A stretch of 64,000 bases of DNA from contig NZ_FZPD01000005.1 of assembly GCF_900188325.1 (NCBI RefSeq), forward strand, positions 124,001 through 188,000, read 5' to 3'. Positions within the stretch are counted from its first letter, which is position 1. Each line of letters opens with the position of its first letter. Origin of the DNA: Ekhidna lutea. GTDB taxonomy: Bacteria > Bacteroidota > Bacteroidia > Cytophagales > Cyclobacteriaceae. Below are positions 1 through 9,300 of this stretch, in pieces. The notes beneath the pieces were generated by a model, which saw nothing but the letters and a program-made list of their open reading frames with translations, ran no database searches and was not told where the DNA came from. The position numbers and the translations under genes are program-made.

Positions 1-931
1 TCATTGACCGGGCTGTAGCCAGGTTCATGTAGTTGATACAAGCAATCAGAACAAGGAAGATGGCCACCGCAAGAAATATGTAGATATAGTCAATGTTTCC
101 GAGAGCAGATGGTTCATTCTGAAAATCAGAGTAGAGGTGAATGTCAAGGATATTGATCATTTCATATTTGACCTTGATATCAAACTGATCAAATATGGTA
201 GCGACATACTTCGGTATGATTTCATCATTGAGTCGCTTTTCCACATATGCAGGATCTACACCTTCGTTTAATACGACATAGGTATATAAGCCAAAGCCTC
301 CCCAGCTTTGGGAATTCGCATAGCGCTCGTTTGTACTAAATGACGCCATGGCATCTGGTCGGATATGAGAAGTGACCGGAATATCTTCGTAGACTCCCGT
401 TACTTTGTAGGAAAATCGCTCAGTCTCCAGCAATTTTCCCATCGGGTTTTCTCCTTTAAAGACTTTATCTGCCAGTGTTTTGCTAATTGCTACACTGTTG
501 GGAGCATCGAGGGCTGTGACAGGATCGCCTTGTAAGAAGTTCACAGCAAAAACTTCAAATACAGTAGAGTCCACCAGGTACCAGTTTTCTGCCTCATAAT
601 TACGATCATCATACCGGAATCGTGAATTGCCGCCACCCGCAAACCGTGTGAATTGTTTGATTTCCTGAAATTCTTCATTGACAGTTTTTCCGAGAGGTGG
701 CTGGCTTACCGCCCACCGGAAGGCATTGTCAGGCTCAGTGATATCTGCAGAGATGCGGTAAATATTTTCAGCATTCGGATGATGTTTATCAAAGCTGGTT
801 TCCTGATTGAGGTATAAAACGATAAGCAATGCGGAGGCAATGCCAATAGTTAATCCCAAAATGTTAAGAAGGGCATAGCCAGGTTGGCGTTTGAGGTGAC
901 GTATGGCCACCAGAAAGTAATTCTTTAGCAT
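1..931 (-). CDS. FtsX/MacB-family ABC transporter permease, C-terminus cut by window edge
   Basis: Open reading frame on the minus strand, starting at the ATG at 931 and still open at base 1, so about 310 residues are visible. The N-terminus ([20 protein letters not shown]) is followed by a hydrophobic segment at about residues 19-40, then a long periplasmic MacB-PCD-like region. A second hydrophobic segment near residue 285 leads into an [13 protein letters not shown] motif, the usual start of the FtsX core. The same architecture and motif occur in the two full-length permeases at 19499 and 22047, so this is a third paralogue. In the family such proteins pair with an ATPase in lipoprotein or peptide export, or mechanotransmission; no ATPase is adjacent here. 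Substrate unknown. The missing C-terminal half lies outside the window. Confidence 0.9.
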   Translation of the reverse strand, partial: MLKNYFLVAIRHLKRQPGYALLNILGLTIGIASALLIVLYLNQETSFDKHHPNAENIYRISADITEPDNAFRWAVSQPPLGKTVNEEFQEIKQFTRFAGGGNSRFRYDDRNYEAENWYLVDSTVFEVFAVNFLQGDPVTALDAPNSVAISKTLADKVFKGENPMGKLLETERFSYKVTGVYEDIPVTSHIRPDAMASFSTNERYANSQSWGGFGLYTYVVLNEGVDPAYVEKRLNDEIIPKYVATIFDQFDIKVKYEMINILDIHLYSDFQNEPSALGNIDYIYIFLAVAIFLVLIACINYMNLATARSM

Positions 932-1039
932 GAGTTTGAGTTTTGTGACGTATCTAAGATACTCGGCTCAATGCCAATAGTTTCAGCCATTCATCATAAT
1001 TATGATTTTTTAACAGATGAACTACCTTTGTCTATAGAT

Positions 1040-1474
1040 ATGAAAACAGCAGAAATACACACGAAAAGGGGAGTGATGAAAGTCGAATTCTTTGAGAAAG
1101 ATGCTCCTAACACAGTGAAAAATTTTATTGATCTCGCAAATGATGGTTACTACGACGGGCTAACCTTCCATCGCGTGATCCCTAACTTCGTTATTCAGGG
1201 AGGCTGTCCCAAAGGAGACGGGACCGGTGGGCCCGGCTACCAGATCGATTGCGAGCTGGATGGTGGGAATCAGTACCATGATAAAGGAGTTTTATCAATG
1301 GCGCATGCTGGAAGAAATACCGGTGGATCACAGTTCTTCATTTGCCACAATCGTGATAATGTAGCTCACCTGGATAGAAACCACACCGTATTCGGGAAAG
1401 TGGTGGAAGGCCTGGATGTGATCGACCAGATCAAAGAAGACGATGTGATGGAAAAAGTGGTTGTTTCAGGATAA
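1040..1474 (+). CDS. Cyclophilin-type peptidyl-prolyl cis-trans isomerase
   Basis: Catalyses cis-trans isomerisation of peptide bonds before proline, assisting protein folding. The 144-residue protein is the compact bacterial cyclophilin: [13 protein letters not shown] carries the catalytic arginine, followed by a GTGGPGY loop, GSQFFI and [12 protein letters not shown]. There is no signal peptide, so it is probably cytoplasmic. I chose the ATG at 1040 ([11 protein letters not shown]), where family similarity begins; an ATG at 971 would add 23 residues that do not resemble the family. A TACCTTTG sequence at 1023-1030 resembles a Bacteroidota -7 element and would lie inside that longer version, weakly supporting the short start. 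It is divergent from the permease and followed by a hairpin terminator. Confidence 0.93.
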   Translation: MKTAEIHTKRGVMKVEFFEKDAPNTVKNFIDLANDGYYDGLTFHRVIPNFVIQGGCPKGDGTGGPGYQIDCELDGGNQYHDKGVLSMAHAGRNTGGSQFFICHNRDNVAHLDRNHTVFGKVVEGLDVIDQIKEDDVMEKVVVSG

Positions 1475-1495
1475 AATTAAATTGAACAAATGGAG

Positions 1496-1523
1496 AGGCT
1501 TACAGAAATGTGAGCCTTTTTTG
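1496..1523 (+). terminator. Intrinsic terminator of the cyclophilin gene
   Basis: Nine-base-pair stem (AGGCTTACA at 1496-1504 pairing with TGTGAGCCT at 1509-1517, one G-T wobble) with a GAAA tetraloop, followed by a run of T. It sits 22 bases after the stop codon. Confidence 0.85.
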
Positions 1524-1570
1524 TTTCACTCCAATCCGTTTAACTTCATTGTATTAAAATGTTTAAGACT

Positions 1571-2329
1571 ATGAAGAAAATACTCACCTTGATATTAGCC
1601 TGCTTATATGTCTCATGGCTAATTGCTCAGCAAAGGACAGAAGCTGATACAATTGCCACCAACGATGGAGAAGTGATCATTCAACCCATCTTACATGGAA
1701 CATTGGTTCTTTCATGGAATGATCAGACTATATATATAGATCCTTATGGTGGAGCTGAACGATTTGAAGGATTAGCAGACCCAACGCTCATCTTAATTAC
1801 AGATATTCATGGGGATCATTTAAATCAAAAGACGCTCGATGCTTTGGATACGGAAAGAGCGCAGTTTATTACTCCTCTGGCAGTAAAGGAGAAATTACCT
1901 GAAGAAATGAAACGAAGAACTGCTGCGATCGAAAATGGCCAGACAATTGTTTTTGAGGGAATTGAAATATTAGCAATCCCCATGTACAATTTACCAGAAA
2001 CTGACGACTCTCGCCATCCCAAAGGGAGAGGGAATGGTTACATACTTAGTTTAGGCGACAAACGAATTTATATCTCAGGAGATACTGAGGATATTCCTGA
2101 GATGAGAAATCTCCAAGATATTGATGTTGCTTTTGTTTGCATGAACGTACCTTATACCATGGATGTAGATCAGGCAGCCAGTGCAGTTATCGAGTTTCAA
2201 CCAAAAATCGTTTACCCATTTCATTACAGAGGAAAGGGTGGGTTGAGCGATGTTGAATCTTTTAAAAAGCAGATTGATCAGGCAGCTATCGGTGTGGAAG
2301 TGCGGTTAAAAAATTGGTATCCTAAGTAA
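1571..2329 (+). CDS. Exported metallo-beta-lactamase-fold hydrolase (UlaG-like)
   Basis: Predicted hydrolase of the metallo-beta-lactamase fold, probably exported. The N-terminus from the ATG at 1571 (MKKILTLILACLYVSWLIAQ) is a typical signal peptide ending in A-Q; an in-frame ATG at 1559 adds only four residues. A DIHGDHLN motif near residue 84 (counting from 1571) is the degenerate HxHxDH metal site of the UlaG-like branch. An ISGDTEDIPEM stretch and a late FHYRG near the C-terminus match the remaining ligand positions. At 252 residues it has the size of a single-domain family member. The substrate cannot be told from sequence: relatives act on lactone sugars, phosphodiesters or N-acyl lipids. 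It stands alone between two terminators. Confidence 0.82.
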   Translation: MKKILTLILACLYVSWLIAQQRTEADTIATNDGEVIIQPILHGTLVLSWNDQTIYIDPYGGAERFEGLADPTLILITDIHGDHLNQKTLDALDTERAQFITPLAVKEKLPEEMKRRTAAIENGQTIVFEGIEILAIPMYNLPETDDSRHPKGRGNGYILSLGDKRIYISGDTEDIPEMRNLQDIDVAFVCMNVPYTMDVDQAASAVIEFQPKIVYPFHYRGKGGLSDVESFKKQIDQAAIGVEVRLKNWYPK

Positions 2330-2340
2330 ATACTGGATTG

Positions 2341-2397
2341 AATCTTGGATTTAATTGAATTATTGTGCGTGTTATAATTCATTCGTCCAAGATTTTT
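2341..2397 (+). terminator. Long hairpin terminator after the metallo-hydrolase
   Basis: Nine-base inverted repeat (AATCTTGGA at 2341-2349 with TCCAAGATT at 2386-2394), with an inner pairing AATTAT/ATAATT and a following T run. The loop is longer than usual. The rest of the 286-base gap to 2616 is AT-rich and shows no gene; TAGCTTG at 2564-2570 with TTG 20 bases upstream is only a weak promoter match. Confidence 0.6.
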
Positions 2398-2615
2398 CAT
2401 GTTTGATCGATTTTGAAACAATCTAATTTCCCGCAATCGTTGGCGGAAAATTCTACTGTAAAGTCGCCTTAACAAATATTATGGGTGTATTAAGGCAAAA
2501 TAAACTCTTCTTCAATTAGAAATATACCCTAAAGTAGTTATTGCAGAATTTTAAAAGTCTCTTTAGCTTGCTCTTGCCTTAATTAAATAGTTTACTAACC
2601 CATAAAACAATCATT

Positions 2616-3332
2616 ATGAAGAAACTTCTCTTGGTTTCTCTAATGATTTTCTTGACTAGCATCGTGTATGCGCAGGACGATTCCGGAGGGACCAGTCCTA
2701 CGTCAGGGGAATTATTAATTGAAATCACCTCTTCACCATTTGGTAGAGATGGCAATACCTACTCATCGAGTAGTAATAACACTCTGCTAAATTTTGGTCA
2801 GTTCAGAGCACGATATTTTCTGGACGAGACGCTTGTACCTCGCTTAGGTATTTGGTTTTCCATCGACGATAATAGAGATGGAATGACAACACCTGATGCG
2901 ACGGAGACTATATCACAGTTTATGTTTACACCGGGCATAGAGTACCACTTCACAAATGAAGGAGGATTTACCTCTTATGCAGCACTAGATGTAATCTTAT
3001 CTGGAAGGTCAGTTAAAAGAATTAGCGAAACAGATTCTGATATCTCAGGAGCATTGCCTTCAGGAGATGTATCGTCAATTACAGATCCTAATCAATCATT
3101 TTCATTCCAAAATAGAGGATACTTTGGAATTGGCGCGATGGGAGCTGTCGGAGCTGACTACCATTTCTCTTCTCGTTTTTACATGGGAGCAGAAATAGGA
3201 TTCTACTTTATCACAGGTAAAAGTTCTGATGTAGAGATTGATGGAGCCCTTTATCAAGAGGGAATCAAATTTTTCGAGTCTGGTGTGAAAACCAGTAATT
3301 CATTCAGAATTGGATTCAAACTACTTAACTAA
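2616..3332 (+). CDS. Small outer-membrane beta-barrel protein
   Basis: A 238-residue exported protein with a clear signal peptide (MKKLLLVSLMIFLTSIVYAQ). The rest alternates hydrophobic and polar residues with many aromatic strand ends, and finishes in SFRIGFKLLN, typical of Bacteroidota outer-membrane barrels of about eight to ten strands (OMP_b-brl families). Glycine-rich turns such as GIGAMGAVGADYHFSSRFY are the usual hairpin signature. It is the first gene of an apparent operon: the giant T9SS cargo starts 11 bases after its stop. Function unknown; the context suggests a surface structure, perhaps anchoring or assembling the giant protein. Confidence 0.8.
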   Translation: MKKLLLVSLMIFLTSIVYAQDDSGGTSPTSGELLIEITSSPFGRDGNTYSSSSNNTLLNFGQFRARYFLDETLVPRLGIWFSIDDNRDGMTTPDATETISQFMFTPGIEYHFTNEGGFTSYAALDVILSGRSVKRISETDSDISGALPSGDVSSITDPNQSFSFQNRGYFGIGAMGAVGADYHFSSRFYMGAEIGFYFITGKSSDVEIDGALYQEGIKFFESGVKTSNSFRIGFKLLN

Positions 3333-3343
3333 CGTCTAGAATA

Positions 3344-6300
3344 ATGAAAAAATTATATAACAATATTTTATACCTAAGAGCATTGATGCTGGTCATGTTG
3401 ACCGGGCTTTTTGCTTTTAGTGCGAATGCGCAATTTACGATCAATCAAAGCCCAAATCCGGCTGATCTTCGTTTCGTGAATGGGCAGGATACAGTAATAA
3501 TTGATACTACAGGAACTGATTTTAGTTCCTCCACAGTATTCTACCTGCACTATGATCTCACATTGGATGCAGACAAAGTCATAGGGTCTAGTTCAGATAC
3601 CGCAATTGTTTTCAATTGGGAGTATTTGGACGGCTTCACTGAAAGTTACTATGTAACAAGTGCAGTTGACTTTGGATCTAATCAGGAAATAGAATTTGAT
3701 CCGGGAGACATCAACCTAGGTGGAACTCAGGATTATGTGACGGGTGGTGTGAGTTATTATACCAACACCTATGAAATGGATGAGGTTGGCTTTAGAAGAC
3801 TGACTACACCAGAAATACCGGAATTAAATACGTCTGACGATGCAAGCCTTTTTGTGGGTATGTATTTGGCAGATGTCGTTGGTACAGAAGATTCATTGTT
3901 AGTTGAATATTCTACTAATGGTACGGATTGGACTGTAATGGAGGATGTACTTGACTCTGCTTATTTCAACAACCAATATGCTGATGAGCATTTGGGCGAT
4001 GGATACACAACCATCGAATTTGAGCTACCTGTTAATGCTAAGACGGCAACTACTAGTTTTAGAATCAGACAAGGAGTTAGAAGCGATTACGTCGCAGATG
4101 AAGATGAATGGGGTGTAGATGCCGATAATTTTTATGTAAGTATTGGCTCTGAAAGTATTGGTACTCCTGTTTTCGTTAATAACTATGATGTAGACCTGCC
4201 TACTACAACAGTAGCAGATATCGAAGATGAAGATGGTAACTCAAACTTCACCTATTACCCGGGTGATTCAATAAATGTCCTGGCAACTTTTACGGGATAT
4301 GAAGATCAAGTTTCTGAGTACGATTTCACTGCAATTTTCAGATACAGTGGTCAGTCATTTAGACTTGAGGCTGAAGATATTTCTAATATTATATCTTCTG
4401 ATAATGGAGATGGTTCATTTGATTACGATTTTACCGTTTCAGGGTTCCTTCCTGTTGATGTAGAATTTGATGAGACCTGGAACGTTACAATTGAAGCGTA
4501 TTCTGGTTCTTCTCCTACGTTGGGTAACGATATAGACTTAGAAACAGACGCAGTTTATGTAGGCTATTCAGCTGATTTTGATGATGACGGAGATAGAATG
4601 TTAACATCTCCGGAACTTAAAATTGAATCAGTAACTAACGCCTCTGTGTTTGTTGACCTTGTGAAAACAAGCACTGGCTTATCACCATCCGGAACTGAGA
4701 TTGCACTTGAATACTCTACAGATGGTTTTGAGTCGTTTACGCAAATCGGCGATGCAATTAGTTTGAATGCTGATCTTTCTGAAAGAGATACATTTGACGT
4801 TTCGTCTATTTCCGCTTTAATCACGTCTACAACTCAGTTTAGACTTAGACAGCTAAGCAACAATGGTTCGGAACTGGATACCTGGGATGTTGATGAATTT
4901 TCATTCTATGCAGCCGGAACACTTTTGGGTGATGGAGATCCAGTTGATTATCAAGGTACTACTATAGATATTGATGCTCCGGTGATTGTATTAGATGCAG
5001 TAGATGTTCCTGATGATCTTATCTATCCAGGAGATGAAATAGAGCTGACTTATAATATTACAGAAGGACAGTTTGTTGCTGGAACAATGCTAACCGCAAT
5101 ATTAGAAGGAACGGATTTTGAATACATGATCGGAAATTCAGAAGATATTGCTCCGGGTGATGATCAGGATCATACGATTACAGTAACAGTCCCACCGATT
5201 ATAGGGGGTACTTATAGTGTAAAACTTGCTACAAACCCTGAATCAAACACGATTGATTTTCCGGTTTTTGATACTGAGGTCACTATAACAAGTATTGATT
5301 CTGACAATGGGGTATTTGATGGAACTGTAGATGTAATCTATCCTGGTGATGTTGTTACGGCTAATTATGAAATTAGTGGTTCCCTGGGAACCGGCGCTGA
5401 GCTATTTTTTGAAGTATGGGATCAGGGAGATGAAACAACCACTGATGACGATGAATGGACAATCTTAAACTCTGCAACTGGAGCTGATATAAATGGAACC
5501 ATTTCAGGTACGCTTCCAACAGACATCAACTATGATGATCCTTCAAATCCAAAAGTTCGAATTAGAGTTGGAAATGGATTGTTGGCTAATTCTTCAGATG
5601 TACTTGTTGAAGACTTATCAGGAAATAATATCAATTATTTCATTGGAACCGCGGAAGGTTTCTCTGGTTACATTTTTGACGTTTTCGATGAGGAATTGAT
5701 CGAAGGAAATGATCCAACAGATATAGATAAATTGATAGGGTCAGGAGAGCGGTCAGCTACAACGATTCCTTTTGAGATGCCATTTGGTGGCGGAGTATAT
5801 GTTGGCTTGAACGGAATTTCATACGATTTTGATCAGGAAGTAGAAATTCAGGCTTCAAGCGACGGCACCACCTGGGAAACATTGCAAATACTTGAATACA
5901 CTGGAACGGGGACTTTTTTCTCTGATTTCTTTCTTCCAATCTCCGCAGATTCCTGGGGTGATGAGACGAGATTTAGAATAATCTATAATGAAGACGGTGC
6001 TGCTGGTGAGTTCGAAAATGAAATCGAACTTTATTACATGTATGTTGTAGCAAATGAATCAGTCACTGCAAATACGTCCGAATTTGATATTAATGGACAG
6101 TTTAGAAGACCAAGAGTTTCGCTAGAAGTACTTGATAGCTATGATTTTGTAGTAGGAGAGTCTTTTGAAGTAGAATATACTACGGAGGGTACGTTCCCTG
6201 CAAACACAGAGTTCGCGCTTCTTTTCGAAGGCAGTGGAGTCGATGGAGACAACATTGCAGTCGTCGGTACTTCTGCAGATGAGGGAAGCGGAACATTCTC

Positions 6301-9300
6301 AGCAACAGCACCACTTTTCGCATTTACTGAGATGGGTGATGGAGTCGATTTATATGACGAAATCGTTGTTATTGCATATGATGCGACCGATGGAGATTAC
6401 GTTCCAAATGAGGAAATCGACATTGAAGAAGAAGAGCAGTGGCTACTCATTGAAGGTGGAGATGGTGAAGGTGGATTTGATGATTTTGATTTCTCAGATG
6501 ATGGAAACAGAAGCTTGTTAACACAGGCGTTTGATCTTTCCGGTTCTTCTTCTGTAACCCTGGAGTTCGACTTTAATCCATACGGAGTTGATGTAACAGA
6601 CAATGTAAATACAATACCATTCTTACAAACATCTACAGACGATGGCGAATCATTCCAGGTACTTGCTGTTGATGAAACGAGTTTGGTTTCTGATGGAGCA
6701 CTATATGAAAACAAAACCTATTCTGTAGAGCTTCCTTCATCTGTTCTTACAAGTGCAACACACTTTAGATGGTATCAGGCATTGAACCTGGGAGATGGTG
6801 AAAATGGATGGTCAATAGATAACGTAAAATTGATCATGTCTAATGGTAACGAAATTTCAACATTCTACTTAAGAGAGAATGATGAAGAATCAATTACGCT
6901 GAGTCATCCGGATGAAGATGGTTATGATTTTGCACAGGTTGATCCAACAGATGCGGTATTCAATGGAGAAGATGTGGATTTATCTTTCACAAAGACCTTT
7001 GAGACATCTGATGATTTTCCTACTGGAACTACATTAGAATTCTTATTGTATGATCCGGGGGCCGGAGACTATGTGACTGATCCGGAAACAAATGCACCAC
7101 TTCGTATTGCAATGGCAAGTGCGGCAGGTACGTTTACAGGATCTATTCCATTCTACGTGACTGAAGGATCCTATGATGTTTATTTGGTGGCTTCTAGAAC
7201 GGATGGTCCTGATGGAGACTACTATTATGTTGGAGATGAGGACGGTGGTGTAGATGTAGGTGATTTGGATATTTTCCTTAGAGCTGTCAGAACAACCCTC
7301 GACTACCCGGATAATGACGTGCTTTATGCAGGAAGTAATGTAACATTCAATATCACTGTGGAAAATGATGCGACAAATGATGCGGGCACTAGTGGTTTGT
7401 ATGCTACGCTTGTTGCTGAAAACTTCTCAGGAGGTGATGATCTTGTTCTTGCAGTTCAAGAAGGAGTTGATCCAATCACATTAGATCTACCACCATACCT
7501 TAGAAGTAATTATAACTTTGAGGTGAGACTTTCTGAGAATGCCGGTTTGGGTGAAGTAGGAGATATTCTAGGCGATAGTGATTTGCTAAACCTTGAAGAT
7601 GATCCTATGAATTTCATTAATCAGGAGCAACTATCGGATGAAGGCGCTATCTATACCCCTGATTTTCCTGATGAAAATTTAACTGATGGAAATATTGAAT
7701 TTAGATTTGACTATGTATCGAATGGTAATACTGTCTATCTGGATTATAAATACACAGGCGGCTGGGTAACGTGGCAAAACCTTGGTTCTTATTCCAGAAC
7801 TAACGAGTTTAGAAGCTTCAATTTTGGTACAATTTGTTGTGATAATACAGTTCAGTTCAGATTAAGAGTAAATGGAGGAGGTGACGGAGCTGAACTTGCA
7901 ATGCGTGATGTAAATTATGGCAATGTGGTTGCTGAAGATGAGGAACTAAGTCCTAATGACTATATACGGCCTGGTGTATTAGAATTCGCCAATGATTTTG
8001 GACGTGGTTTAATAACTACCAGAGAATTTGAAATGGGTGAACTCTCAGGTTCAACACTTATTTCATTTGATCTAACGTTTGATGAATTGGCTGAGGATAT
8101 CACCGCTGATCAATTCTTAATATTTGAATACTCTACAGATGGGGGTTCAACGTTCGATGAAATTTCTTCATTCCCGGATACCGAGGAGGAAGACAATACA
8201 TTGGACGATGATAACTTCTTATTTGAGGTGACAGATGACATGAAAAATAATGCGTCAATTTTCAGATTCCGACAGGAAGAAAGAAATGACATTGAAGTGG
8301 AAATTGAGAACTTCTCATTCTTAGCAGGTCAATCTTTACCATTCGAGTATATCTCAGATAATCGAACGATTGCACCACAGGTGTTATTGGTAACTGGAAT
8401 TAGTACGGATGAAACTTGCCTTGAGGATGAAATAACACTGAGTTATGAAGTAAGAGGAAGCTTCGGTGCTGAAAATGTGGTTACTGTTACATATGATGAG
8501 ATTGACGGAAATGCGGGTGGAGAGATAGATTTTGAAGAGTTCAATCTTGTAAGCGGTACAGGAGATCTTCCAGCATTCACGCTTCCAAGTGAAGTGTTTA
8601 ATGAAGGAGAGTCTAACAAGCATTTGAGATTCAAGCTCAATTATGATGATGAAACCTATGAAGAAGAATTTGAAATTTCATATTCAAGCTCTTCTGAACC
8701 ATTGAGTGAGGGTAGCATTGAAGTAATTGCACCTGTTGATTTGACAGCAAGTATTTCACTTGTTTCTGGAGATTTGGTTTGTGACCCGGATAACTTGATC
8801 GTAAGCATAGATGATCCTCAAGATTACTTTACGTATCAGGTTATTGACCTGGCTGATGGTAGTAATGTGGGTGATCCATTCACATATGACCCTGAAGAAG
8901 GTGAAACTGAAATTGATTTAGGAGCCTTAACTGCCAATATTGATCTTGGATTAAGTGTTACTGCTTCTAGTTCCACAGGTAATACTTCATGTGGTGCCAT
9001 TACTTCTACTGAAGTTCTGGAGGTTGAAATTCTACAGAATTATGAATTGTATCTCTACAATGACAATAAGAGTGATTACGATATTGTTTCAACAGGCAAG
9101 ACAATCACCATTTGTGAAGATGAATTCACTGAGCTTTCTGTTCGCAGATTGTTTGAGAACGGAAGCACAAGCTCTGCAAGTAATGCACAGATAGAATGGT
9201 TTAGAAATGACTTGAATACTCCTTTAGAGGATGTGCAATTCCTTGATGATGATCAGATCAATCAAACCGGAACGTACTTTGCAAGAGTAACAGACGGTGT

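Noticed and set aside
971-1039. 23-codon upstream extension of the cyclophilin
   Set aside because: Extra residues do not resemble the family and cover a possible -7 element.
6397-6714. 105-codon open frame opposite the giant gene
   Set aside because: Serine-rich composition is just the reverse complement of the Asp/Glu-rich coding strand.
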